Shown here piece after piece: positions 1-9,990 of a stretch of 27,653 bases of DNA. Under the pieces are notes generated by a model. That model saw only the letters and a list, made by a program, of their open reading frames with translations. It was not told the DNA's origin and did not search any database. A program made the translations under genes and the position numbers. The DNA is taken from contig JABYQR010000487.1 in NCBI GenBank assembly GCA_022592445.1, positions 1 to 27,653 on the forward strand. Direction: 5' to 3'. Origin of the DNA: Cytidiella melzeri (Eukaryota; Basidiomycota; Agaricomycetes; Polyporales; Irpicaceae). Positions within the stretch are counted from its first letter, which is position 1; every line of letters begins with the position of its first letter.

Positions 1-150
1 TCACTATCGGGGAGTCATGACTATGAACCCGATAGTCAAACGTTTCACTATCGGGGAGTCATGACTATACGCCCGATAGTGAAACGTCGCGCTATCGGGG
101 AGTCATGACTATACGCCCGATAGTGATACATTTCACTATCGGGCAAGGGA
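1..150. repeat. Tandem palindrome array, 44 bp period
   Basis: The motif C(A/G)CTATCGGG begins at 2, 46, 90 and 134, a strict 44 bp step. Each unit pairs CACTATCGGG with a downstream CCCGATAGTG around an inner AGTCATGACT, itself a palindrome. The first unit has lost one pairing base (GATAGTC). The array runs to the left window edge, so its full size is unknown. It belongs to the palindrome family found across the left 16 kb and has the same period as the array at 15956-16262. Confidence 0.85.
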
Positions 151-296
151 CGTCTATCTCGCCTTCATGGGCCAGGTTAGGCTTGGGGTGAACTCAGCTG
201 TTTGTGGATTGCTCAATACCACTCATTCTTCCATCTCATGTTCTCCCTCTCCAGACCACTGTTCCACATTGTCATGACAAACACGCATACACTAAT

Positions 297-1048
297 CTAC
301 TGAAAGTGAGAAAGACAGGCTATGTACTGTTCGTACGTCCAGTTCATCATCTCCGCACGCTCATGGATGTCAAGTACCTTCGGCTCCTCAGAGCAATACA
401 AATACACCCCAACCAACGGCTCACCTCCCACAGACGGTCGAAGACACACTCGCGTGTACCCATCACATCGCTCAAGCTTCACAACATAGTACAGGTCCTC
501 CCCCGTACCATCAGGGCGCGGAACCCACGTCCTCCCAACTCGGTCCCTCTGTCGCTCAAGGTGCCTCACAATCCCCTCGTACCCGTCAGGTCCAGGCGTC
601 ACATACACCCGGATCTTCCTAAGATTCGGACGCGGCAACTCCAAACGCACAGGCGGTCGGTTCTCCTTTGAACCTCAAACTCCTCTCAGCACTGAAGTCC
701 CAATGCAATCCAAATATAACTCACCGTCCTCGTCCTCGTCCTCCTCCTCAGAATCCCATCCAGAAACTTCGTCATCCTCCTCCTCCTCCTCATCCTCATC
801 CTCATCCTCGTACCCATCTTCTTCTTCATCCACATCTTCATTCTCCTCATCATCATCAATCTCCTCCTCAAACAACCGCGCAGGTGTAACAGTCTCGTCT
901 AAGCACACAATCCACATGTCAGTTCACATCGCCGTTCACTCATGCAGAAGCACTCACCACTTCCATCACTCCACACACTGCTGGCGTCCGTCCCCCAACA
1001 CAGACGCTCAATCTCCTCCGCAACCGTGGATACGTCCATGCCGTTCAT
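297..1048 (-). CDS. Small acidic orphan protein, 3 exons, 213 aa
   Basis: I do not recognise this gene. Exons on the minus strand are 1048-958, 898-725 and 673-297, with introns 899-957 (59 nt, GTGAGT...TTAG) and 674-724 (51 nt, GTGAGT...GAG). Both junctions keep one frame and the coding total of 642 nt is divisible by three. The N-terminus has a short helical-looking stretch (VSTVAEEIERL). The middle is almost entirely Asp/Glu, encoded by TCC/TCA-rich plus-strand sequence at 730-880. The basic C-terminal half (KENRPPVRLELPRP onward) looks globular and ends with WTYEQYIACL. An acidic tract followed by a compact domain suggests a nuclear or chromatin-associated protein, but that is inference. 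A TATA box lies 62-71 nt upstream of the chosen ATG. An upstream in-frame stretch without ATG is open back to a stop, so the start is likely but not certain. Confidence 0.6.
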
Positions 1049-1109
1049 CGCGAGCTGCACGTTAGAGGACAGAGGGCTAGTTACATTCCTCCCGTACTCG
1101 AACCAACAT

Positions 1110-1119
1110 TATATATATA
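1110..1119 (-). promoter_or_regulatory. TATA box of the acidic-protein gene
   Basis: Ten bases of alternating T and A (TATATATATA) on the minus strand, 62-71 nt upstream of the proposed ATG at 1048. The spacing is almost the same as for the TATA element of the large gene starting at 21717. Confidence 0.55.
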
Positions 1120-1504
1120 CCCTTCTGCATGCTAAGCGAACTCATCTCGGTCTCTTCAAGAAGTCTGACAGCTTCGTGATGGATCAACTTCACAGTTGCA
1201 TTAAACCGCTCAAAATGACATATTATTTACATAACACCCCCATCACAGTGTCACACACTTGTACCCCCCTCGCAACAATATCACAAATTCCCACGCTGCG
1301 TTACAGATCATAGTTCTCCGCTTCATGCCCAAAATCTCGTTTTATTCACAAAAACACAGTCGCCCCACTTATATTCCACCACTCATCGCATTATGTCTCC
1401 CTCCCATACATGCTTGGCCTGCATGCCAACGGCATCACAGTACACTGCGCACAAACGATATCCCACATACACTTCATACATCAAAACCAAGCCTAACCTC
1501 ACAA
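1120..1504. other. Non-coding stretch, nothing recognised
   Basis: No ORF here has coding character, and no repeat or RNA signal stands out. It probably holds the upstream region of the minus-strand acidic-protein gene. Confidence 0.4.
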
Positions 1505-1666
1505 GGCGTGGTGGCGTAGTGGTTATCGCACCGGACCTTGCACCCCCTCCAGTGCAGGGCGTTCGGTTCGATCCCCACTCACGCCACACGCCGATATACT
1601 CGCCGGCTTCAAGCATTCCCTGCAACGTAACCCGTTACAGGTAATGCTTGTAGCAAGCATGTTTTT
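1505..1666 (+). ncRNA. tRNA-like Pol III unit (SINE-like or tRNA relic)
   Basis: Bases 1505-1511 (GGCGTGG) pair with TCACGCC at 1579-1585 as a 7 bp acceptor-like stem with one G-T pair. Inside are an A box (TGGCGTAGTGG) and a B box (GGTTCGATCCC) at tRNA-like spacing, and a D-arm GCG/CGC. The anticodon arm does not fold as a normal 5 bp stem with 7 nt loop: TGCAC/GTGCA closes an 8 nt loop. The T stem has two mismatches. It is therefore not a standard functional tRNA. Downstream, AAGCATT...CCTG pairs with CAGG...AATGCTT (about 1611-1649), followed by a T5 Pol III terminator at 1662-1666. A tRNA head, an unrelated structured tail and a terminator fit a short SINE or a tRNA-derived small RNA. No isotype is assigned. 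Confidence 0.5.
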
Positions 1667-1683
1667 CTACTGCCCCTCGCCCC

Positions 1684-1873
1684 TCCCCCGATAGCGCAAT
1701 GTTTTCTTATCGGAGTACCACCCCTCCTGCCAGCAGTCCGATAGCGTTGTAGCCTGCTATCGGAGAAAACCCTAAGTACTCATTTCCCCGATAGTGCGGA
1801 CTCTCGCTATCGGGGAATCCCCTTGACTCTTCCTGCACCATGCCTCCGATAGTGAACAACTTTCTTATCGGAC
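1684..1873. repeat. Four dispersed palindromes
   Basis: Four copies of the CCGATAG...CTATCGG palindrome begin near 1688, 1738, 1793 and 1845. Two have a decayed right arm reading CTTATCGG. They are spaced about 50-55 bp apart with unrelated spacers. No coding sequence is seen here. Confidence 0.75.
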
Positions 1874-1933
1874 TTGCACTCCGTGCTCAAATTGTTCAAA
1901 TTGCTCAAATGACATCAATTACATCACTGGGCA

Positions 1934-2060
1934 CTGAAAATACCGACCCCCATTTTTCATAGCCCTCTGCCCCTGCAAATATTGACACTCTCTTTTTCAA
2001 GGCACGTGACCCTGAAAATATTGTTCGTCGCTTTTTGAGGCCCTACGGGCCCTCAAAAAC
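1934..2060. repeat. 39 bp tandem repeat plus hairpin
   Basis: CTG(A/C)AAATA begins at 1934, 1973 and 2012, giving three diverged 39 bp units, each with a T-rich tract (CATTTTTCA, CTTTTTCA, CTTTTTGA). The last unit runs into a hairpin at about 2034-2059 pairing TTTTTGAGG with CC(C)TCAAAAA around CCCTACGGG. This is not part of the CCGATA palindrome family. Function unknown. Confidence 0.6.
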
Positions 2061-2110
2061 AGAGGCTGAACCTCAGGCTGAACCTTACCAGGGTAGTTCT
2101 TTAAGGTATA

Positions 2111-2402
2111 ATCACCTGAGAACGAGAGAGAATGTTATGGGGGTAAGGAAATGGTCTGTGCAACAACAAGACAATGTGCGTTAAGCAACACTACGAGTTA
2201 CCCCGATAACGAGACAGAACGTTATCGGGGTGTGGAAGAGTCTGAGCGACGACAAGACAACGCGCCTTAAGGAAGAGTATGGGCTTCCCCGATAGCGAGA
2301 GAGAACGTTATCGGGGTGAGGAAGAGTCTGAGCGACGACAAGACAACGCGCCTTAAGGAAGAGTATGGGCTTCCCCAATAGCGGGAGAGAACGTTATCGG
2401 AG
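2111..2402. repeat. 86 bp tandem repeat carrying palindromes
   Basis: CCCC(G/A)ATA begins at 2201, 2287 and 2373, an 86 bp period, with near-identical spacers (GAAGAGTCTGAGCGACGACA). A fourth, decayed unit starts near 2115, where the left arm is lost but GAACGAGAGAGAA...GTTAT survives. The series shows palindromes decaying inside a tandem array. Confidence 0.8.
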
Positions 2403-2990
2403 ACCAGTAACATGGTGAAACTAATGACGTGGAGTACGTAGGTCACGTGGGAAATAAAGGGCAGTGCTGAGCTGGAATGCTGTGACAGCGGGATACGGTG
2501 TAGAGTGTTACGTATACAGGGATAGATACTGACATACTTAAGTGTTATGTACAAGTGCAAAGAACATGAACACTATTGACGGATGGCTGTGTCATCAGAG
2601 GCATGTGTCAATAGGGGCGTGTGGATAGTGACTGGCGATGACAGGTAATTGTGAGATTGGTATGTACGGATGCGGCATGCGTGTAGAGTGTAGTGTGCAT
2701 GTACGTGCGTGAATAGGTGTGTTACTCCCACGTAGGGGAGCACAAGGTGCTTGGCGAGGGTCATTGTTGTAGGGCGTGGTTTCTCGGAGAGAGTCAAGTA
2801 GCCGAGTTGGTATGGATGACTAAGGAATGTGTAATGTCAGAAACAGTATAAGACGGTGAGGGTTCGGGGGGGATTGTGCTGTGATTCCCACTGTGTACCC
2901 TGGAGAATCTGAAAGGATTGTTGCAGCGTCTTGGTGAGTTGAGGACGTGTACTCATTGTGTGTGATGGAAGTGACGGTTAGTGCAGGAAC
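2403..2990. other. Non-coding region before the plus-strand gene
   Basis: No convincing coding sequence. A GTGAGT donor-like site near 2934 and an AG just before 2991 could frame a 5' UTR intron for the plus-strand gene, but I cannot identify an upstream coding exon that extends its similarity to the paralogue. Confidence 0.35.
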
Positions 2991-3786
2991 ATGAATAACG
3001 ACCTGTGGGAGATTTTTTCAGTGCCGGTTGGGGAGATGCGGGAGATTGTGGGGAAGGGGACGATGCCTGTTGAGCTGGCGTACGAGGGGGTTATGCTTTT
3101 GCAGCATCCGTGGCGGCACGCGGCATGGGTGAAGGAGCACTACCTGTGGGTGCTTGGGAACTTCAGCATGAGGGATGGCGCGCACCGAGCTGTGTTGTAC
3201 GCTGCGAGGTTGTGCGTTGCGACGATGCCGAGGCATTTCATGGACAGGGGGCACCAGTTTGAGGCGCGTGAAGCATGGACGGAGCAGGATGCGTTGGCAG
3301 CGATGCAGGCTGCGCCTGTTGTTGAGTTACCGCGGAGGATTAGGGCGCGGTCAGTTTTTCTGGGCGTTGTTGCGATGGGGCTTGGGCTACTGCACTGGGA
3401 TTCGCCTCTTGGAGAGCGAAGCATGCAGGGGACAACTGTTCCTAATGATTGGATTAGATGTCACGGTGAGTGATAAGTGTTATGGGGGGAGAAGAGTGCT
3501 TACGTTTTATGTGTGATGAACAGGGCCGAAGGGGGTGGTTGCGTCGCTGCTTGTGCGGTTTGGACTTTGCCACGCTACTGCGCCGTTTCTTATAGGGGGA
3601 CCTGGAAAGTGGCGGATGAAGAGCTGCGAGGAGCTTAGGCATAGTGGGGAGGTGTTTGAGGACGCGTTGGCTAATGATATTGTGAATGGAGCGCACCAGG
3701 CGATTGGGGAGCTTTGTGGTCCATCTGTGCGTGCGCAACTGATTGCGACGGGGGCGCTTGGGCCTGTTATCTTGCCACCCGAGTAG
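2991..3786 (+). CDS. Shortened paralogue of gene B C-terminal region, 245 aa
   Basis: Exons are 2991-3465 and 3524-3786, with a 58 nt intron (GTGAGT...ACAG). The joined 738 nt keep one frame. The protein aligns end to end with the last 230-odd residues of the large minus-strand gene at 4458-9625. Shared blocks include AWVK..Y.W, HR.ILYAAR.C.AT.P, DAL.AM..AP, K.GV.A.LL.RFGLC and LCGP...R....G.LG. The intron sits at the same place and phase in both, splitting a Gly codon before the K-G-V block, so the two are true paralogues. The copy has no counterpart of the first roughly 1100 residues, yet keeps its frame, splice sites and stop, so it may be an expressed short gene rather than a dead fragment. 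The two face each other tail to tail. Function unknown. The start is the first ATG; a longer 5' part cannot be excluded. Confidence 0.7.
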
Positions 3787-3859
3787 TAATAAGAACAACA
3801 ACATGTACTGGGTGCTTCGAGACTCCTTTTTGAAATGCGAACGATGTGAGAAATTGTTT

Positions 3860-4101
3860 GATGGTGTTAACGGAGACAGGGACAGGAGCAGAGTATTAGC
3901 ACATTGTAGTGAATCTCGACCTGGAGGCGACTCCGATATGCAGTTAATCACGACCTGGGGGATACTCCGATAAGCAGCGGTGGTGTTAACGGGAACAGGG
4001 ACAGGGTGCAGAGTATTAGCACATTGTTAGTAAACTCGAACTGGGGGTTACTCCGATAATGAGCGACGGTGCTATCGGGGACAGGCAGGAGGGTAACATT
4101 G
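3860..4101. repeat. About 118 bp duplication with decayed palindromes
   Basis: The block starting TGGTGTTAACGG...ACAGGGACAGG near 3862 recurs from about 3979. Both copies share GCAGAGTATTAGCACATTGT, TCGA(C/A)CTGG and ACTCCGATA. Motifs such as CTCCGATAAGCAGCGGTGGTGTTAACGG look like palindromes whose right arm has mutated (GTTAACGG for GTTATCGG). The last one (CCGATAATGAGCGACGGTGCTATCGG, 4053-4079) still pairs in part. Confidence 0.65.
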
Positions 4102-4457
4102 ATGACACAGAAGGTGGAGGTCACGTGGCAAAGCCAGGGAGGCGCGGAACGGGAATAATAATAGATATGTTATTATGTACAGGTGAGACGAATACGACCA
4201 CTATTATTGACGGGTGGTTGTGTCATAGTATTATCATGACATGTGTTTCAGCGACGGTGTGCTGTACGTTGTGGGCACATTCAAGCCAGATCAATGAGTG
4301 CTCCGATAGTGGGAGAATTTGTTATCGGAAACACTGCGCATTGCGATTCTGAGTGTACGGATTAGATAGGTAGATTTAAATAGGTAAATTAGAGAGGCAT
4401 TGTATGTGCATGATGTAAGTGTTGTGAGGAGGGGAGAGGGATTTAACGATTGATGGT
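4102..4457. repeat. Intergenic tail-to-tail gap with one palindrome
   Basis: No coding sequence. One CTCCGATAGTG...GTTATCGG palindrome lies at about 4300-4331. Downstream is an AT-richer stretch (TAGATAGGTAGATTTAAATAGG) that probably contains the 3' UTR or polyadenylation region of the minus-strand gene ending at 4458. Confidence 0.5.
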
Positions 4458-7400
4458 TCAGTCATCCAAGTCGATTACGTCGGGGGATCCTTGGCGAGGC
4501 CTCTTCTGGGGTTCGTCGTCCATCTCTATATCGCTGCTCTGATTGCAGTCTACACGTGGACCTTTCTGACCGGAGTTTACAGGTACAGGCATACTGACCC
4601 ATGCGCCCAACAAGCCTTTTTCGACGATGCGTGAGAGGATTTGAGGCCCGCACAACGCTGCGACGGCTCTTTGCACGCCGTAAGCGGAGTCGGTGTTGAT
4701 GAGACGTTCGAACTGGCGACAGAGGACCTCGAGCTCGTTGTGTGACTTCATTTTCCAGCTTCCCTTTGGGGAACCTTTGAATGGTCTTCTCGGAGTGCAG
4801 AGGCCGAAGCGAGTGAGTAAGTCAGCACATACGCCCTTGTGACCTTTGGACCGGAGTCAGTAAGTGATATGATGGGCGGAGTAGTGGGTGGAGTCGTACC
4901 GTACTTTTTTGACCAAGAATCGCTGAGATTGCCTGATACTGCGTAAGTAGTGCCGAGTGGAGAAGCTGGTTCGAGGAGCCTGATTGCCATGGCGATGATT
5001 GGAGTGAAGACGAAATCGGGGTTTTTGTGACCCTTTCTGTCGTCTTTGTTGAGGACCGGAGCGTTGCGCATAGCCTGTAGGGCGTCGTCTTCGTGCCAGG
5101 AGGTTTTCTTTGGGAAAGTGTGATCTGCGTCGATGAATATGTCAGGGAGTGTGGCGATGCAGATGCGAGCGGCGTAAAGGATGACACGGTGAGAGGGCCG
5201 TGACATGTCGAGGTTTGCGATTGTCCAATCGTACTGTTTCTTGACCCAAGCGTTGTTGTCTTTGTTTTTAGTGGATTCAGGGAAGACGGAAGCTGTGTAT
5301 GCCAAGTCTGATGGGCGGGAGCGCTTTCCGATTATTTCCTTGAAGTTTGTCATTTTGATACCGATGGCGGACCAAGGTGCAGTTGTTGAAGTGCGGCGAG
5401 CGAGTGTAATTGCGTTCCTTGCGCGACCGACTGCGGAGTTGTCAGCTATGGGAAGAGGGCGAGTTGCGGCGGGAGTTGTGACTGTGAGGTCGGCCTCTAC
5501 GAGGCGCCAGGCGGAGGGGGAGATTGTCCTGGATGGCTGTTCTACACCGTTAGCGTCTGGGCTCCATGGGATGAAGTGGACGTGTTGCTTGATGAGGACT
5601 GTCTTGATTGCCTCTATGACTGTTCTATCGCGTACAGCCTGGTTCTGATTTGAGAGGGAGCCCTTTACGACAGCGTAGGCGACTCTGAGGAGTTTCAGCG
5701 ACTGATGACCTGAGGTGAATGGAGGAGCCATTCCGCGGTTGTTTGTTGTCTTTGCGAACTTGAGGAAGTCCTGTGCCATTGCGGTGTAAGAGTACCTGTC
5801 GAGGATGACGAGAGGAAGGCCTTTGTCTGTGAGACCGTCTGCGCGAACTGCGACTGTGAGGTGAGTGGCTGCCTCTACGTCTGCGAGGCTGAGGGGGTTT
5901 GGACTTGCAACCCAGATCTTGAGGTGCTTGTTGCGCAGTTCTGCCAATTGCTGGATGGGGCGCCTTTGGGACCGACGTTGCCTTTTGAGCTCAGGCTTGA
6001 GCCTGTCGTGGACGAAGCTGACGGTGTCTTCTATGAACTGGGAGACGCAAGTGTCGAATATTGACAGGATGGACTGGAAGAGCTGGTTGTTTGTGTAGTT
6101 TGGATAGTCCGCGGCGTTTGTATGGAGGTAGGCGTGGTAAATGCGGAAGACGGAAGAGTAGTACTGTAAAAGCGATGAAAGATGAGCACAGGAAGGAAAT
6201 GATGACGCTTGGGATAAGGGAATTATTTGCTATCGGATGAAGACTCTGCAGTGTTTTCCGATAAGCGATGTTCACGCTATCGGATAAACGGGGTTCACAG
6301 AAACAAGGGAACGCTGGTGAGTCCGATAAGGAGACTTGGTGTTATCGGAGACACAGACGAAGGTTGGTGAAAATAAGAGACGCTGGTGAGTCCGATAACG
6401 AGATTTTGCGTTATCGGAAACACGGCCAAAGCATGAAAGTCGCGGAACTCCCGACGATCACCAATATCCATACAAGGAGGTTTCTCCGATAACGCGAGAG
6501 CGCGTTATTGGAGAACATGGGTGTGGGTGAGAAAATGTTGCAGAGACGTACCTCGGACATTTTCTGGCCGTAGTGAAACATAATTGAAGCGTTGGCGGAA
6601 GTGAGGAGCTGATTGAACTTGTCGCGTGGCCACTTTGTTAGATTCATGACGAGGACTGGGCGCTTATCCAGAGTTCCGAAGTTGACGAGGTTGTTGAGGT
6701 AAGGCAATGAGCCACGGAGGATGACGGCGGAGAGGCCGAAGTAGTCCATGAGAGTGCGAGTGATGACGCGGACGTTGCCGGTTTGACCGTAGTTTGCGCT
6801 GCGCTCGAGCATTGCAGTCATCTCGATGAGGTAGCAATGTTTCATGCTTAGATCTGCGAGGACAGCTTGTTGAGCTCTTGCGTGTTCGTCGTCGTCGTCG
6901 AGGTTCAGGTGGGCGCCTGGTGGTGGAATGTCTGCGATGGCTGATCTCATTTGGCGGAACAGGGCTTCCATGGCTGAAGCGATTGGATAGGAGGTCCAGA
7001 GGTAGAGGTTTGGATAAGCCTGTAAGAATATGTGATGAGCAAATGCAGGATGTAAGGGATGAGGAGAGAGATGAGTACGGCTGGACGAAGAATGACGAGA
7101 TGTTTTGTGAGCTCTGTTATAACAGAGGGATGGCTCCAAGCGTTGCAGAGTGGGAGGACGAGTTGGTTGAAGAGATCCCTAGATGAAGTAAGGGGATGAG
7201 TTGAGATGGAGGGCATGTGAATGGGAGGCATTGAAGGAGCGTACTCAGCTGTACGGGAGTCGTCGTGAATTGCTGCGAGGTCGACGTGGTAGACGTTTTC
7301 CAAGCGAATGTTTGTGTTGAGGGCAGCGTCAGCGAGTTTTGCCTTTAGCCTTGTGAAAGGGAGGCCGTAATCTTCTAGCCGCTGAGCGAGTTTTGCGGAC

Positions 7401-9625
7401 TTTTCTTTTTCCTTGGTGGATGTTGCGAATGGAGCAGCGCCGAAAGCGGTTACCTGAGCGAGCTGAGCGTCGTGTGAAGAAGTGCGGAAGCGGATGCGAT
7501 GGAAAGCGGTGTTGTAAGCTTGACTGGAGCAGCCAATGACGGGCTGAGTGATTGGAGCATTGTTGTCGAAGTTGTTGTTGTTGTTGTTGAGACCGATAGT
7601 GCGAGATATTTTGCGTAGGATTGGGTAGAATGGGACCGGAAGTTTTTCTGCCTGGTAGTGGCCGACGGAACCGAGGAAAGCCTGTGGGAAGAACTGGATG
7701 CCAGCGGCGGTTGGAGCGAGATTGTTGTCTACATCCATGTCGTCTTCTCCTGCGAAGCCTTGGAGGAATTCGTTTACTGTGCGGAGGTTGAACAGGGAGG
7801 GGCAGGGGTCTTCGTCGTGGATGATGTTGAAGGAGTGGCGATGGAGGCGTGTACCGTCAGTGCGGTATACTGGTATTTCGTCACCCGTAGCCTCGTGATA
7901 GAGGGGAAAGTGTTCCAGGTTGACCTGTTCGCGAAGTTCTGGATCCCAGTGGTCGTAGATTGGCTGATCGTTAGCGTACATTTGGAGTTCGATGAGGTCG
8001 TCTATTGGGATGGGTTGGAAGTTTTCGCAGCGATAGATTCTGAAAGATTGTGATGGGGAAGATGAATGTTAGCTACTGAGTACGTGTGGCAGTGAGGAAC
8101 GTACGCGAGTTCTGTGGCGAAGGCTACGCTCATGAAGCGGATTTCGCTGAAGTCCCTATCTCCGCACCAAGCGAACTCGCTGTTTGCATCGGGAATGTTT
8201 GTGTGGAAATGCCAATTCTGACCGCATGCAGCTGAGATGACGATGGGATACCTGCCTTGAATGATGTCCTTCCACGAGTCGGGTGCCTGGAGAAGCCACG
8301 AGTCGAAATGTTCTTGTATCCTGCGGTGGAGTTTGCGTAGGTCTCTGTAACCGAGAACGACGTTGAGACGGTTCCTGTGTGATGGACCGTAGTCAGCGGG
8401 GGAGGCCATAGTAATACGAGGGATAACAACGACAACTAAACAAAGGCCTCCGAATGGGACCTGGCAGGGATATCCGATAGTGAGAATCGTCGATATCGGA
8501 GAATACCTGTGTTGCTGCATTCTCCGATAGCGTACGTGTTTGTTATCGGACATGGCTGCAATCTGCGTCAGAGGCATTATCCGATAGCGGGGATTCTCAC
8601 TATCGGATATCGCAGCAACCTGTGTCAGAGGTATTATCCGATAGTGGGGATTCTCACTATCGGATATCCCAGCAACCTGCGTCAGAGGTATTAACCGATA
8701 GCAAGGATTCTCGCTATCGGAGTCGAGGGGTGCTTGGGAGCAGGCCTAACCTCCAGCGTTTGTTGCCTTTGTCGAGGTGAAGGATGAAATTTAATGGATA
8801 CGGCTGCACTTACAAGATGGATGTGGTGTTCCGTACGACATTGATGGTGTCGAGGTCCTCGGGGTACCTGTTGCCGTTGACTGTGATGTCCTGAATACCT
8901 GCCTCGTGCATTGTGAGCGCGAGGAACATGAGGGTGATGACGTAGAGGTCGTGTGGCAGTGTTGTGTCGACCTTGCGTGGAGTTGTGCGGTCTGCCTGAC
9001 CCACGATGTTTACGGGGAGGACGCTTGTCCATACCAGCCAGACCTCTTCCTGGCGACAGCGCCCTATATAGAGCATGGAGTTTTGAGGCGAGAAGCAGAG
9101 TCTGCCGTGTTTGTACCGGAATGCCTTTGCCCTGCGTTGGAGGTCGAGCTCGAGAGCGAAGCCTGCGTCTGGTGGGAGACGAGGGAGCAGAGCATTGAGG
9201 CCGAAGGTGTTTGGGACGAGGACGAGCGCGTCGAGGTAAGACTCGTCGACTTCGAACCTGAGAGTTTGGTCGTCGGGTGGGAAGAGGAACTGGTCGTCGA
9301 TGTCGATTTGCTGCAAGGTATGCAAAGAGTGCATTGCCTTGGTTGCTGCCTGGGTTGTGTACCAGTGTTTGAGCTGGGAGAGCTTGATAGTGGACATTTT
9401 CTTCGCCTTGAGCGCGGCGACGTGTGTCTCGCGGGATCCAGAGTCATGGACGAGACCTGAGAGGACGTCCTGCTGATCGTAGGTGTCTTCGGTGAGGAAG
9501 GGCTCGACGATGTCTCCCAAGTCCGGGAAAGCATCGGCGAGGTACTCTGAGGGGCTGTGTTGTTTCCAGGCGGTCAGTACATTGCTAGGTAGGAGCAGTT
9601 CATGGTGAGTAACTTACTGTTCCAT
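4458..9625 (-). CDS. Gene B: large orphan protein, 7 exons, 1375 aa
   Basis: Exons on the minus strand: 9625-9618, 9584-8814, 8374-8105, 8039-7079, 7019-6552, 6163-4900 and 4843-4458. Introns are 33, 439, 65, 59, 388 and 56 nt. All junctions agree in phase and the coding total (4128 nt) is divisible by three. The first exon is only ATGGAACA before GTAAGT. The protein starts MEHNVLTAW and has no domain I can name. It has an Asn-rich run near residues 460-470, a central helical part (SMKHCYLIEMTAMLERSA), a conserved C-terminal block shared with the plus-strand paralogue at 2991-3786, and an acidic basic-patch tail (QKRPRQG...DVIDLDD) that suggests nuclear location. The two long introns are filled with palindrome arrays. 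Gene A lies 365 bp upstream on the same strand. Introns and start were read by eye; the 33 nt first intron is unusually short and is the weakest part. Confidence 0.75.
6211..6512. repeat. Palindrome array inside gene B intron
   Basis: Palindromes TCCGATAA...TTATCGGA or CTATCGGA start near 6211 (left arm decayed), 6257, 6322, 6391 and 6484. The copies at 6322 and 6391 share the preceding ACGCTGGTGAG. All lie within the 388 nt intron 6164-6551. Without them the intron would be near the usual 50-65 nt. Confidence 0.8.
8473..8720. repeat. Palindrome array inside gene B intron, 57 bp period
   Basis: Copies start at 8473, 8523, 8580, 8637 and 8694. The last four are exactly 57 bp apart with similar spacers (GCAACCTG(C/T)GTCAGAGG). 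Arms include CCGATAGTG/CACTATCGG and CCGATAGC/CGCTATCGG-type variants. They lie within the 439 nt intron 8375-8813. Confidence 0.85.
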
Positions 9626-9990
9626 TTTAGGGGTGTATGAAGGTGGTGGATGATGGTGCACAACGGTGTATGTGGGCAGTAGGTGAGTGAGGGGGAGACA
9701 GGAGCGAGGTGGAAAGGGCACCTTGTTTGCCAGCGTGTTGAATATAAGCCAAACGGTGCTAGCTGAATTTCGCGTATACTCAAGCGAGCCGTGCTTAAAT
9801 GGCCGAGTGGCGGGGGCTGCAGTGCATGCGATTGGGTGTGCGGAAACCAAGCCGAACCATTCCATAACCGGTGTTCTGGAAGTTATGCAGAAACACTGGG
9901 ATCTCATAGATCTAGATACGCAGACGTCAATCTGGGTAGAAGACGAATAGGAAATGACGGACGAGAGCGACGGATCGGTGTGATAGTGAT
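9626..9990 (-). promoter_or_regulatory. Intergenic region upstream of gene B
   Basis: The 365 bp between the stop of gene A and the start of gene B hold a pyrimidine-rich stretch on the minus strand (complement of about 9662-9720, CCTTTCCACCTCGCTCCTGT), typical of fungal core promoters just upstream of a start. An AT-rich TTATATTC lies at about 9740-9748. No gene is evident. Confidence 0.4.

Noticed and set aside
9786..9870. tRNA-Leu or tRNA-Ser (TGGCCGAGTGGC resembles an A box)
   Set aside because: No B box at the right distance and no acceptor stem could be formed.
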